Source: Aureobasidium sp. EXF-3400
Taxonomy: Eukaryota; Ascomycota; Dothideomycetes; Dothideales; Saccotheciaceae
Length of the DNA: 64,000 nt
Reading direction: 5' to 3'
Assembly (NCBI GenBank): GCA_024195585.1
Contig: SWBL01000054.1
Location: forward strand, 123,223-187,222
Under the pieces are notes generated by a model. The model did no database searches and was not told the DNA's origin. It saw nothing but the letters and a program-made list of their open reading frames with translations. Positions 31,073 to 42,401 of this stretch are shown here, piece after piece; position 1 is the first letter of the stretch; each line of letters opens with the position of its first letter. The position numbers and the translations under genes were made by a program.

Positions 31073-33361
31073 ATGCCGTTCCGTATACCAAAGCGCAAGG
31101 ACAAAGGACCGGGCTATACTGCTCTCGACGGAAGATGGATCGATGGCGACAAAGAACGCCTCTCGGACGATGATGGCGCCTCGGACTCGAATGCGACGCC
31201 CATGTTGCGACGCCCCTCTGGTGCTCGCAGTACAACCTCGTATCCTCTACCGCCACGTCGCTTCACGAGATACTTTACCTTGATCATTGTCCTCATTCTC
31301 GTTGGACTTGGTCTCACATTGGCTCGCCTGAGCGCATTATCCGAAGCATCATTACGATCTGGACTATCAAAACCACCGCCCCCACCGCCGACCTGGGAGA
31401 GTTTCCCCTTCTTGAAGCGATACCACGGTGGCATTCGGACTCTGGTTTCTCGCGCCGACAACAAGCCTGAGTTTCCCGACCCGGAAAACAACACTTTGGA
31501 GTCCACTGTGCAAAAGGACCAGGAAAGGCAGACCGCTCCATCAGAAGAGAAGGGTTTCGACAAGAGAGATATACCGCAAGGCCAGAGATTCAATCCTGTC
31601 GAGCAGCACGGCGTTGTTGAGTGCTACCTGAACGAGGAGAAAAAGAGCAATGTACCACAACTGCTGGCATATCCGGGAGTACCCAGAGGCTTTCCAGATC
31701 CTATCATGGGCTCCTACGAGATATTTGGTATGAACAACGATGTTTGTTTCGATCGCTACGGCAGGCTGGGTCCCTACGGCTTGGGTTACAGCAAGAGATG
31801 GGGGGGCAGTGGTGCCGGTATGGATGGTCATCGCGAAGGTGCCGATCAAGTTTGGGCCGGCAAAACCGAGATTGACTACCGTGAGGTCAACTGGGCTCGA
31901 GCTCAGAAAAAATGCGCTCAGAAGAACAAGAATCGCTTCAAGCCTTTGCCCAAGGGTCGAACCCATTTCTTTACTGATATGGCTGTTGGAGGCCCAGAGG
32001 ACGACAAGCCTAAGAGAGAGGAGAAGCAAGAGAAGAAACTGCTGTCCAGACAAGCTGTTGTCATTCGAACATGGCATGATTACCAGTATGATGACGAAGA
32101 CATGTTCTACTTACGTGCTCTGGTCAATGAGCTTTCCCTTCAATCTGGTGGCGAGTATACTGTCCACTTCCTGGTCCATGTCAAGGATAACGATATGCCC
32201 ATCTGGAGCGACGACTTTACCTATCAGCGCGTCTTGAATGATTCACTCCCTCTAGAGTTCAGAGGAATGGGTACACTCTGGTCGGAGAGGCAGATGAGTC
32301 TGATCTACGGAGGCATAGCAGAAACGAATTACCGCGGTCTGCCAATCCACGGCGCCTACCGATCAACAAACATGCCTTTATCCTACTTTGCTCACATGCA
32401 CCCCGAGTACGACTTTTTCTGGCACTGGGAGATGGACATTCGCTACACCGGCCACTTCTACCATCTATTCGACAAGGTTGGCAAATGGGCAGACCAACAA
32501 CCCCGCAAAGGTCTCTGGGAGCGCAACGGCAGATTCTACATTCCCTCTGAGCATGGCTCCTGGGAAGACTTCAAGCAAATGGTTCGCGTACAGACCGAAC
32601 ACGGTACAGCCCACAAAGCAGGCATGTACGAGAAAGTCTCCGGCACCGAAAACAATCAAGTACGAACCCCCTCAGTCTGGGGCCCCATGCCACCAACCGG
32701 CGAAGGCGATAGAATAGAAACTGAAAATGACCCTAAACCACCCACTACACCAGACAAAGATAATTACTCCTGGGGTGTAGGCGAAGCAGCCGACTTTATA
32801 ACCTTCAACCCACTCTTTGACCCGCACGCCACAAACTGGATCTTAGCCGAAGACGTCACAGGCTATAATACCTCTGCAGGCTTTCCTCCCCGTCGTACAG
32901 CCATTATCACTGCATCACGCCTCTCTCACCGTCTCCTGGAAACCATGCACAGAGAAACCGCTTTACAACGTCACTCCATGTTTTCAGAAATGTGGCCTGG
33001 CTCCTGCGCTCTACACCATGGTCTCAAAGCCGTTTACGCACCTCATCCAGTCTACATTGATCGTCGCTGGCCTACCTCCTATCTCGCTGCTGTATTTAAC
33101 AATGGACTCCACGGTGCGGCGGGAGGAGCAAGAACTAGTGTCTTTAGCGATGAGCGGCAGCACAATTTCCTAGGCACGAGTTGGTATTATCATGCTGGCT
33201 TCCCGGGCAATCTGTGGAAGAGATGGTTGGGGTATAAAGTTGATGGTGATGGAGGTGAGATGGAAGAGGTGGAGGGGGAGGGAAGAATGTGTTTGCCTGG
33301 GATGCTGTTGCATCCTGTGAAACATGTGGATTTGATTTATGAGCATAGGGAGGGTGAGTAG
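31073..33361 (+). CDS. DUF3405 type II membrane protein (glycosyltransferase-like)
   Basis: Single exon, 762 aa. A short basic cytoplasmic N terminus precedes one membrane segment (about 64-87, YFTLIIVLILVGLGLTLA); a proline-rich stem follows and the rest would face the Golgi lumen or outside. The large C-terminal domain matches the fungal DUF3405 pattern: VVIRTWHDYQYDDEDMFYLR, then FFWHWEMDIRYTGHFYHLFD with a DxR-type acidic motif, SEHGSWEDFKQM, and a late Trp/Cys/His-rich part. The type II topology and acidic motif suggest a glycosyltransferase-like protein, but no enzymatic activity is established for the family as far as I know. The gene overlaps nothing and is convergent with the cullin-like gene (203 bp). 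Confidence 0.88.
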   Translation: MPFRIPKRKDKGPGYTALDGRWIDGDKERLSDDDGASDSNATPMLRRPSGARSTTSYPLPPRRFTRYFTLIIVLILVGLGLTLARLSALSEASLRSGLSKPPPPPPTWESFPFLKRYHGGIRTLVSRADNKPEFPDPENNTLESTVQKDQERQTAPSEEKGFDKRDIPQGQRFNPVEQHGVVECYLNEEKKSNVPQLLAYPGVPRGFPDPIMGSYEIFGMNNDVCFDRYGRLGPYGLGYSKRWGGSGAGMDGHREGADQVWAGKTEIDYREVNWARAQKKCAQKNKNRFKPLPKGRTHFFTDMAVGGPEDDKPKREEKQEKKLLSRQAVVIRTWHDYQYDDEDMFYLRALVNELSLQSGGEYTVHFLVHVKDNDMPIWSDDFTYQRVLNDSLPLEFRGMGTLWSERQMSLIYGGIAETNYRGLPIHGAYRSTNMPLSYFAHMHPEYDFFWHWEMDIRYTGHFYHLFDKVGKWADQQPRKGLWERNGRFYIPSEHGSWEDFKQMVRVQTEHGTAHKAGMYEKVSGTENNQVRTPSVWGPMPPTGEGDRIETENDPKPPTTPDKDNYSWGVGEAADFITFNPLFDPHATNWILAEDVTGYNTSAGFPPRRTAIITASRLSHRLLETMHRETALQRHSMFSEMWPGSCALHHGLKAVYAPHPVYIDRRWPTSYLAAVFNNGLHGAAGGARTSVFSDERQHNFLGTSWYYHAGFPGNLWKRWLGYKVDGDGGEMEEVEGEGRMCLPGMLLHPVKHVDLIYEHREGE

Positions 33362-33564
33362 GGGGTTGTACAGAGAGGAAATGAAGTATGAACAATGAGA
33401 TGAAAAGTGTGGTGATGAGTACATATTGTTAATTGATGAATATGAATTATTATGTTCACTGTCATGAAGTCCTCCAGAGACACTATCAACAATATCAACG
33501 GAAGATCCAAAAATGCCTCTATTAGTTCCGCACAATGCTTTCCTGCCTCAACAGCTCGATATCC

Positions 33565-34242
33565 TCAATTATCCAATGTAACGCCCAAACCAGACAGACC
33601 CTTAACAACATCCTTAACAAGCGCCGCATCATACTCCGTCATATCTCCCTTTGCCTCCCTCAAGATAGCCACAGCATCCACCACTCCTTCCATTCCTTTC
33701 TCCAAAACCTCTTCCTTCCATATAGCTTTATGCAACTCCTCCACATTCGCACTCTGTATCTTTTTCTCAAGCCACTCCCTCCTTACCCAATGTCTATCCC
33801 ACGTACTCATCAGATTCCTCACCAAACTTGCCAATCTCGCAAACCTGCTATAACAATTCCTATACTTCATCAACACTTTCCTAGCACAAGTCACACTCAT
33901 ATCTTCCCTCTCTGCCTCAACAGTAAAGATAATATCTCTGACATCTTTACAGAACACTCTAATCTCACAATCGAGGTATTGGAATATAATTCTTCCTTTG
34001 TCGGTTAGAGAGAGTGGGGTAGATGGGGTTTTAAGGCGTCTGAAGTAATCGAAGATGGCGGTGTAGAGTTTGATGTATTTGTCTTGTGAGATGTGGAGGA
34101 TATCGTCGTTGTTGGTGTCGAAATCTTTTGCTGCGGTGTAGATGGCTGAGATCTCCGTTTTGATATAGGCGAGTGTGGTGGTGGGGTCTATGTTTCTTTC
34201 TTGGAGGAAAGGAGGGACGGCCTCATGTTTGCGTGTTTGCAT
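33565..34242 (-). CDS. Short cullin-like protein: N-terminal cullin-repeat region only
   Basis: Single exon, 225 aa, ATG at 34242. The sequence resembles the start of a cullin: an ISAIYTAAKDF segment, DKYIKLYTAIFDYFRR (compare the LYT-x-VYNYC helix of Cul1), then a long helical stretch and, most tellingly, WDRHWVRREWLEK, which parallels the conserved NRHWVRRE of Cul1-type cullins, followed by a helix pair like the one after it. It then stops: there is no cullin-homology domain, no Rbx1-binding region and no neddylation site. The next gene's stop is only 203 bp away on the opposite strand, so a missing C-terminal exon is unlikely. If folded it could bind a Skp1-like adaptor without E2 recruitment. 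Function is inference; a degenerate remnant is the alternative. Confidence 0.65.
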   Translation of the reverse strand: MQTRKHEAVPPFLQERNIDPTTTLAYIKTEISAIYTAAKDFDTNNDDILHISQDKYIKLYTAIFDYFRRLKTPSTPLSLTDKGRIIFQYLDCEIRVFCKDVRDIIFTVEAEREDMSVTCARKVLMKYRNCYSRFARLASLVRNLMSTWDRHWVRREWLEKKIQSANVEELHKAIWKEEVLEKGMEGVVDAVAILREAKGDMTEYDAALVKDVVKGLSGLGVTLDN

Positions 34243-34497
34243 TTTTGGTTGATTGACGAGATATATTTGATGAGTATGGGACTGGTATTTGAGGGCTAGT
34301 GTCTTTAGAGGAGGTGAGTCTCGAGGTATGGGTCTTAAGTTGTTCTATGTACGAAAGGATCATTAGGCAGCCACTACGGATGCTACATGATGTCATGCTC
34401 AATCTATGTTCGAGCAATTGAGAAGCATACATGATTTCACCTATCTTTCAAGGCTTATAAGGCTTTGAGTTCGCTTGTGATTCTTTCATCAAGGAAG

Positions 34498-36756
34498 TTA
34501 CGAGCCAGAGATATTCAACAGAGGCCAGTCCACCCCAACCAAGTCTAAAGCCCCCATATCAATATCCATCAGATTGTCATCACTTCCCAGAGCCCCTTGA
34601 TCAAAACAGTCAAAAGGCCCTCCATGCCCCATCATAGGGAACGGCATGACCATCCCATCATCCTCGAATTGTACAGATAGGTTTTCGCTGCTGACCGTAT
34701 CTGCTGACGAAGAAACCTCGGACCCCAACATCTTCTTCTGAAACTCCGTGACTATAAAAGGCACTTCTTGCTCACTCTCTCCTTGCTTTCGTAGAGCCGC
34801 AGCCCTAGCCTCCCACGCCTTGACGATGATGCGCGTGAACACTGCAAACATGGGTGTTTTATGAAAAGGATGTTCCTCTTGTTCCGGATCAGCGAATCTG
34901 ACCGCACAACTGTCACTCATGGTCTTCCAGCAGAGTTCTGCGTGTGCTGCCAAAGGTTCGCGTTTGAGGTATTGAAGGATGTGAATGTAGGCAGGGAAGG
35001 GAAAGTGGAAGAATAAGAACCAGGTGTGCTTTGTGGTTGAAGGGTGCGTTAGAATCGTGGTGTCGCAGGAGAGCATCGTTAGGGCATAGGTGATGGCTAT
35101 TGAGCGTTGTTGCGCTGTTTGTTTCTCGGGCGGAATGGAAAAGTGCTGGAAGAGCAGATAGCGAGCGATATGACCTCGAGTGAGCCAGATCGTCATAAAT
35201 TGATGTGGATTCTCTGGATTGCAGTGCCGTAGGTATTCGTCTTCGATCTTTCGCTCGAGAGCTTCTAGCGTGCCACCATGGTCATTGGGATGAGCAAGGG
35301 CCTTCATCGCTGGATTTGTGAAGTCGAGGAAGAAACTGCTGTGTCGTACTAGATCTGCGACTTTGTAGCGTAGGATAGCCAGACTTGATTCTGTGGGTCT
35401 GTCATGACTTTGCGGTAGTACCTTCATCTCTGCCTGGAGATCAGAGTCGTTGAGATTTGCAGGCACTTTGCAATTCCAGGAAGGAGAGAGAGTGACTGCT
35501 CTGTAATCACCCATCTCGCAGACACGGTTGTCGAAAAGTAGAAGAGCCCACCACAGCCTACGACGCATCTCACCTTCCAGGGGACCACATTTGAGATTTG
35601 AAGATTCGTTGTCCAGCCCCATTCGGTGCGCAATACGCATCGTAAGACCCAGGAGCGACGATAGAGATCGAGGATCAGCATCCGGCCTTACGGCAACCTG
35701 AATCAATCAGCGACCGATGCAGATGGAAGTAAGAAGCTGTCTTACCAAATACAAAAACAATGCAGTCAGGCAATCTCGATTATCAGTCTGCAGAAACCTG
35801 CACTTCAGCAATGCTTGTTGACACCCAAAGCGATACCTCTGCAGAAGGATCGCCCTCTCACACCCAAACATATCTTCACACTTCGCTTCTGTGAGACTCA
35901 TCACAGCGACACAATAAATACCGAACATCAACGCTTCCAAGTTTGGCTCGACGTTGCCCAAATCTCCAGTCGCATTGACGAGTCTTGCTTGTAACGTAGG
36001 CGTATGTGTGACCTTGAGCAACGGATTGACATCTTCCAGATAGATCTGCCAGAGTTTGAAGATCTGCACATGATTAGGGGGATGCAAGACTTGAAGATCG
36101 ATGTCCTCGATCAAAGATCCGAAGAGCAAGAAGTCAGTACTGTTCTTGAACAACTGATCCCATGATTTTTTTCCAGCTACATCGCGGAGGTCTTCGACGT
36201 CTTTGTCATCTTCGTCCTCGTCGTCGTCACCTGAATTGGGGGACTGGTAATCGGCGATTAGTACTTCCTCCATTAGTGATAGATTGCGATGAGGTCGTAC
36301 TGGTTGACTCATGGCTTGCCATAGGTTCCTGAAGGAGTTTGTCAGCGAAGCCTCATGCTAGTGAATCGCAAGCACACACTTTGCCTCAAAAGTAGTCTCG
36401 GTCTTGATCTCAGGGCTCCTTTCTCTCTGCTCTGTACCTCTCACCTCAACTTGCTCTGCGTTCGTAGCTTTTCCATGCAAAGGCTCAAAATCTATGTTGT
36501 GTTGTCGCAGTAGGTCTTCTAGATGTCTGACTCGTTGCAGCAAGTCTGCTTCAGGAAATCGTCGCCGCCGTTGTCGTGGGGCCGATACGGGTACACATTG
36601 GATACGGCTCTTGACGCAGGTGTTGCAGGGAAATTTACGATCGCATTTTACTTTGCGTTGTTGGCATGCCGCGCAAGCAAGCGGACGTTGTGGTTTGGCA
36701 GCACTGCTGCGTGTAGGAGCTGCTGTTTGAGGAGGGTCTGGATCTATCTCTGACAT
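34498..36756 (-). CDS. Zn2Cys6 fungal-specific transcription factor
   Basis: Three exons on minus: 36756-36380, 36328-35746 and 35697-34498; introns of 51 and 48 nt; 719 aa. A binuclear zinc cluster lies at residues 28-54 with spacing C-x2-C-x6-C-x5-C-x2-C-x6-C, followed by an Arg-rich linker and a short leucine-heptad helix (LLQRVRHLEDLLRQHNI) for dimerisation. The middle holds the fungal transcription factor regulatory domain, including LRxALFLYLV-like and RMGLDNES-type segments. The C terminus is acidic and Met/Phe/Gly-rich, a likely activation region. Nuclear DNA-binding regulator; target genes are unknown. It shares the strand with the cullin-like gene 255 bp downstream and is divergent from uS7m. 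Confidence 0.92.
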
Positions 36757-37193
36757 TTGGTATGATGGAGAAAGAAAGACTTGATGCTACTCGTGATCGA
36801 GAAAGACAATCATTGATATGGTTGAAGGATTCATGATAGATGTCGCAAGTCAACATCCCATTGGCCAAAAGGGGTAGCCGCTCTATGCAGGCTCCCTTCC
36901 ACTAACATGGTTGCCTAAAAGATGCACATGCTCGACAACTGCGTACTATCACAATATGCGATGATGTTACATGCCACATGCACTTAGCAGACGAGCCGTG
37001 TCAACATGGGCTGTGGTAATGAGATCAGAAGTGCGTGGAACAGAGGTGGCAGGGTGCGGTATCGGCTGCATCGAGCGAATTGTGCAGTGTATAACGCGAG
37101 AAGTCATGTGACGTCAAGCTTTTATGCAGACGAAACTGAAGTCATGGTTGGAAAGAAACGGCGACGACGATAGATTCGACCACACACATCACA
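36757..37193. promoter_or_regulatory. Divergent promoter, Zn2Cys6 factor / uS7m
   Basis: 437 bp between two divergent starts, containing the CRE-like site at 37109-37116. No gene inside. Confidence 0.45.
37109..37116. promoter_or_regulatory. CRE/ATF-type palindrome TGACGTCA
   Basis: A perfect 8-bp TGACGTCA, 78 bp upstream of the uS7m ATG. This is the known binding site of ATF/CREB-type bZIP factors; use in vivo is inferred only from position. Confidence 0.4.
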
Positions 37194-38358
37194 ATGAGCC
37201 TTTTCCAGACATCAAGGGCACTCGCCTTCCGCCCTAGGGCATTCGCGACTATCCAGAGCCCCATCGCAACATCATGGCGCCGCAACTACGCAACCGACCC
37301 TAACCAGAGCGGAGGCGCTGGACCCAATATGAACCAGCAAGAGCACATCAGCGAGGAGGCAGCAAAGATTGAGAAGATTCGGGGAGGTTCAGGACCGGAT
37401 TTGGAGATGGGTACACCGGTGCAGGAGGTGTGTCAATGGCAGCGAGGGGGAGTGTGAAGTGGCTCGAGACTGACAGAACACAGCTGCTCGAGGAAGACAA
37501 AGAAGCACAGAAGAAGGCACCTCAAGTGCTCAAGGACAGCATCAAAGCCGGCGCAACCCCTCCCAAGCCTTCGCAGTCCCGTTCCTTCTCGACATACGCT
37601 CGCCGTAACCAAGAGTTGACCGAGAACAACGCCAACCCCTTCGACGATGCTTTGATCGCAAACACAAACTTTGGTACGCAAAAGGTCGATGGGCCTGCCA
37701 CTCCTGTCACCGTTGCCCCTGTTGGTCACAAGTTCGGTCTGCCTGCTCTGCCGCTGCCCAGCAATGCACACAAAGACTACCGCTATGATCCTGTTATCCG
37801 CCAATTCACAAACCTGATGATGCTTCACGGCAAGCTCAGTGTCGCTCAGCGCAACATGTCTATCATCCTGACACATCTGCGCACCCAGTCTCCTCCAAAC
37901 TACAATCCTAGTAGACCTCTTCTTCCCGGTGCTCGTAAGCTTTCTCCAAACTACCCTCTTATGCTATACTCTGTCTAACACATTCAACAGCCCCACCATC
38001 CCACCTTCCTTTGAACCCTGTCCTTTACCTTACACTCGCCGTCGACAGCATCGCCCCTCTGTTGCGCATCCGCTCGCAACGTGGTGCTGCCGGTGGTGGT
38101 GTTGCCTTGCAAATTCCCGTCCCGCTTGGTCTCCGTCAACGTCGCCGTACTGCCTTTGAGTGGATCCTGGACGCTGCTTCCAAGCGCAAGTCTCGCGGCA
38201 GTGGTCGTGACATGTTTGCTCTGCGTGTTGCCGAGGAAATCGTTGCGATCATCGAGGGCCGCAGCTCGGCTTGGGAGAAGCGTACTGGTATCCACAAGAT
38301 CGCCACCACTGCCAGAAGTAACTTGGGCTTCGGCAAGCCTGGCGGTCCCAGAAGGTAG
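37194..38358 (+). CDS. rsm7: Mitochondrial small-subunit ribosomal protein uS7m
   Basis: Three exons: 37194-37427, 37484-37934 and 37991-38358; 350 aa. The N terminus (SRALAFRPRAFATIQ, Arg-rich, no acidic residues) is a mitochondrial presequence. The C-terminal 160 residues match ribosomal protein S7: YRYDPVIRQFTNLMMLHGKL, AVDSIAPLLRIRSQRG, and the conserved basic RQRRRTAFEWIL helix and ...KRTGIHKIATTARS end. Role: head of the 37S mitochondrial subunit, near the decoding site. The linker between presequence and S7 domain is Ala/Pro/Ser-rich and includes a second SFSTYARR Arg motif. Both introns are 56 nt. Confidence 0.93.
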
Positions 38359-38747
38359 ACGGTTGCTCACACTCCTTTTTTGCCAGCACGAGGAAATGAA
38401 TAACTTTTGTCCTTTGTAATATACAATCATTTTCTCGTTGATGTGCCCGTGTCTTCCGTGTAGCACATATATATCCTGTACAGTAGTCCTTTAACCATCC
38501 TTTGTACTCAGCCTTGGTGCAGATTGAGACCTGGCCAAAATCAGAGAAAGTGTCATGTGTTCTGCCAGCCTTCTCCTACTAGTTTTGAAAGATGCATAAA
38601 AGAGTCAATTAAAGCTCAATGAAGACACAAGCAAGTCATAGGATAAGAACGATTCGCTATAAGCAGACGAATAACACCCAACATCACTCCCTCTAGGATC
38701 TGTCTCTTCTTCTCACCTCCACGCTCAAGACCTCTTAATAAAACCTC
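38359..38747. other. Convergent intergenic region
   Basis: 389 bp between uS7m and the copy A secreted-protein stop. 3' UTRs; no gene or repeat seen. Confidence 0.45.
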
Positions 38748-40035
38748 TTACCAAACCTTACCACCACCACTCGTACACTCAGCAGCCCAAGCACTAGGCG
38801 TAGTAGTCTGCGTAATAGTAACAGTCCACGGTACACTCTTCGTGGTAGTTGTCTTCGCAACCTGCCAATGCGTGATAGTAGGTTCAACAATATTACCAAT
38901 CAAAGTCTGTAGAGCTGCAAAGTCGAGGAGTGCGCGTGTGACTGTTACCACTGGTGGTGTGGAAGTTCTTGGTTGTGTTAGCTTTTGCTTCAAAGGGTAG
39001 GGTAGGGGAGAGAAAGGGGCAAGACTTACACCGTAGCCAACACAGTGGTGGGAATTGTAGTCGTAATGGTCGTCCATTGCGTCTGGGTCTCGGTGACAAA
39101 CTGCTCGGTATTCGTCGCTGTGACCGTAACCACCGAAGCATCAGGAGCTCTCTTCTGCAAACCCACTGCCTGCAACTTTGCAGCTCTCTCCTGAACAAAC
39201 TGTTTCTTAACCTCTGCATCTTCCACCACACCTCTCTTGAACTTTGCAGAATTGACTTTCTGGAAAATAGTCTTGAGAATGGTGATCTCAATCTTAGCCA
39301 AAGGATCAGGAATCCAGTTTGGTGTGGGAGCTGCACAAGAAGGTGTGACTGCTACAGTAGTTTGAGTAACTTGAGGCGCATATCTCGTTTTCGTAACCGT
39401 AAACAAATCTTTAGTAACCACCTGCACACTCAATGGATGAGAGTACAAAGTAGGTTTTCCAAACGCTATCAAAGCTTTCTTTGTAGTTGTTTTAGGTACC
39501 AAAGTTGTAGTGATGGTACTGTGAGTGGTGGTCACAATACTAGACACAGAGGTTTCGAGATCGGTGGCTGTGACTGTGGGTGTAATGGTTACGGTGGTTG
39601 GTGTCCCCACGGTCAAGGAAAAATCTCGTTGGTAAGCGATGGGGTCGGCGTCCCCGTTGTTGGAGATTACGACTAGAGACCAGTCGCCAGAGTAGAGTTT
39701 GTCTTGGGGCCAGTCGCTGCAGGAAACGGTTTCTGGGGTGTAGTCGGGTAGGAGGGGTGTATCTGAGCATTCGTATTGATCGCCGTTGGGGTCTACAATG
39801 ATGTTCTGTAATGCATGATTAGCACTGAGTATATGGAAGTGGGCTTGGTGGTCCTTACGTTGGCAGTATCATTGTCACAACCTGAAAACTCCTGAACCAG
39901 CGAGAACGGGACAGTCAACTCGCTGTTCTCAAAATATGTGCCGCCGTTTTGAATGTCAATGCCATAGACTTGACATTGTGCAGAAGCAAGGCCAGAGCCA
40001 AGAGAGGCAGCAGCAAAGAAGAATGTCGACCGCAT
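38748..40035 (-). CDS. Secreted Thr-rich protein, copy A (unknown family; paralogue of 49281-50626)
   Basis: Three exons on minus: 40035-39859, 39805-39030 and 38967-38748; introns 53 and 62 nt; 390 aa. Signal peptide to about residue 19, then a Cys-containing N-terminal module of about 110 residues (YGIDIQNGGTYFEN, FSGCDNDTAN, DPNGDQYECSDTPL, GDWSLVVISNNGDADPIAY). Next comes a region rich in Thr/Val (TVTxT repeats). Near residues 240-280 there is a helical charged segment bounded by KR (FKRG...QKRAPDAS), a possible Kex2 processing segment, then more TVTAT repeats and a short Trp/Cys tail. A GPI site is not evident. The last intron has a clean branch site (GCTAACAC) and rebuilds a Val codon. 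Probably a wall-associated or secreted glycoprotein; I do not recognise the family. TATATAA lies about 105 bp upstream. Confidence 0.8.
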
Positions 40036-40140
40036 ATTGAGCGAAAGATATGCTAGTCAAGGAAGAGAAGATGATATACAACAACCAGAAAGATACAACG
40101 AGGAACAGATGATAAACCTACAAGTGTATGAATAACTTAC

Positions 40141-40147
40141 TTATATA
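40141..40147 (-). promoter_or_regulatory. TATA box of secreted protein copy A
   Basis: TATATAA on minus, about 105 bp upstream of the ATG at 40035, a usual distance for regulated fungal promoters. Confidence 0.45.
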
Positions 40148-41301
40148 CTCGAGTTATCCTACAACGGCCACTCTCTCAGGGCAGGGAAAACAGCACTTCG
40201 GAGTATGCATCAGAGTTGATCGTCATGGACTCGGAGAGCAGACATCGTGTCCGGACAACTAGAGTCCCACTCTGAGCTGATGTCGATTGTTCGAGTGACC
40301 AGGATCATAGTAATTCCAAGCAGAGCATCAAGGTTTGACCAATTGTGCAGTAGGCAACTGCCTTTGCTACTACGGCAGTTCCGTATACGGCATCATGATC
40401 CGTCATATTCCCGTTGCTGCGTAGAGGCAAGACGAAAAGAGATAGCTGGTGGATATAAGAACCGTGCCTTGCATGCCACGGTGCATAAGATCTGCCATAG
40501 CCCTCGACGATTGAGGTTCGCGCTCGGCGGCTGAGAAGGCGATGAGATGACCCGAGCTGAGGTCCACGTAGTCATGGCCGAATGTGGAGAAGCATAGTGA
40601 GATGCAGCGATCATACAAAGGACCGAGATAGCCGCGTCGTACAAGATCGAATCCAGATGCTCTGGTCCATATAAAGTCTTGCTAATCCAGTGTATGCAAG
40701 ATCCAGTCGAGGGTTCGACCGTACAGAGCCTTCAAGCTGTCGTTCATGCCAAATACCGCCACCAGTGTCAATAGTGTTTCAAAGGGTCAAACGAACCATG
40801 GATGGACGATATCTGGCAAGGCTGAGATGGCAGAAACATCAGCTTGCGGTCAGCGAGTGGATGTTGTGGATGTCAAAGTTCCATGTCGATCTCGGACTTT
40901 TGAGTGACGATCGCATCTTTTGGCTCCCGTGCCGTGCATGCCGTGGAGCCAGCTTGCCGGATCCACCTCTGACTTCTCGTGTCTGCAGCATGATGAAGTC
41001 GGTAATCTGAATTCACAGATGATGAGAATGATGGGTCAGCTCTCGTAGAAGCAGGACTCAACGTAATCTCTCCTGGTGAGAATGCAGGTCAGGTGTTGTG
41101 GTACAAGAGTACCTGCATGAGATATGTTATTGTCAATAAAGCATCCGTGAGTGACACTGCAGATGCTATTGTTGTATTAGAGCTATGGACATGCATGTGT
41201 TCCCATGCTCGAAAAGAAGCCAACCAACGCCTCGCTGTAAATCTGTGTGAAGCCCTGTCTCCAATCCAACCTATGATGCAACCTTATCCTATGCACCTTG
41301 C
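40148..41301. other. Intergenic region, copy A promoter to DnaJ 3' side
   Basis: About 1.15 kb. Short frames only (the longest plus frame, 40690-41010, has no protein-like features). No tRNA or repeat seen; a GGTTCGACC at about 40713 was checked as a tRNA B box and rejected. Confidence 0.45.
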
Positions 41302-42219
41302 CTATGCCTTTGACCTCTTGGTCTTTCTCTTAGCCATCTTTTCGAATGCTTCCTCGGGAGGTTCACCTGGCGACTGAGCTCTCTTCTTGCCCTTCTTCTT
41401 AGGTGCTGCTCCATACTTCTCAGCCAAGTTATCCAAGAAGTTTTCACTTCTACCCTTATTGCGTTGCTGAATCATGGCAGCCAGAGATGACAGATCAGAG
41501 TCTCCTCCTTTGGCCTTGGGCTTTGCTTTTGCCTTTGTCTTCTTTCCGTGTTCCTCTGCTTCTTCTGCTTCTTCACTAGCCTTTGCGATGCGACGATCAA
41601 TGCTCTTTTGAGTCTCTTCGGTGAACTTGAGATGTGCAGCAACTTCTTCCTTCTCGATGGCTTCGTTGATGATTTTACGGAAACGTTCTTCGTCAACAGC
41701 GGGATTGCTGACCATGATTTGTTGGTACATTTTGTTCATGTCTCCCTTGTACTTTGTGTAGGCTGAGAGCAGGGCATCGCGTTCTTCATCGCTGCCCTTG
41801 TATTCTTGGGTGAACGAGACGATGGTATCTTCGGTAACGGCATTTGCGAATTGAGTACGGTAGAAGTCGCTCCAGTTGAAGATGTCATCGTCGATGTCGA
41901 GGGACTCGTCGGTGCGGCCGGTGTTGTCGTAGCGTGCACGGCGGCGCTCGTCACTCAGGACGGCGTAGGCGAGAGCGATCTCTTGGAACTTTGTGTGGGC
42001 AGCGTCTTTGTCTTCGGGCTTCGCCTTATCTTTGTCGAGTTAGTGGACGAGAAGAGACAGAGCAGGGAGAGTCAGCTTACCAGGATGCCACTTGAGAGCG
42101 GCCTTTCTGTAAGCAGTCTTGATCTGGTCTTGGGTTGCAGTCTTTTCGACAGCAAGCACTTCGTAGGGCTCTACGGTTGGAGGCTCGTCGAGCTCGAGGT
42201 CGTCAATATTGGTCGGCAT
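41302..42219 (-). CDS. J-domain (DnaJ) protein, DNAJC9-like
   Basis: Two exons on minus: 42219-42081 and 42029-41302 (intron 51 nt); 288 aa. The splice recreates the diagnostic HPDK motif of the J-domain (about residues 46-49), which stimulates Hsp70 ATPase; the J-domain spans about 17-85 ([20 protein letters not shown] ... [15 protein letters not shown]). The rest lacks the Gly/Phe and zinc regions of class I/II DnaJ. It is highly charged, with a coiled-coil-like [15 protein letters not shown] segment and a basic C terminus (RKTKRSK), consistent with a nuclear DNAJC9-like co-chaperone that handles histones; this assignment is inference from the layout. Divergent from the deaminase gene, 182 bp between starts. 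Confidence 0.87.
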
Positions 42220-42401
42220 GATTGATGTTGATTTTGAGGATGGTTTGAGTGAAGGCCGAAAGACTGGCAACGCGTGATGCAAGATGACGCGCCCGCACGC
42301 GATCAATCAATCAGTCGAGCCAAGCAACCGAGGCTCAAGACAGCTTTCTGATAATCTCGGCTGTCTCTCTCCCTTCACTTTACCCACAATCAATCACAAC
42401 C

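Noticed and set aside
40710..40725. GGGTTCGACCG as a tRNA B box
   Set aside because: No pairing stem around it and no A box at the right distance.
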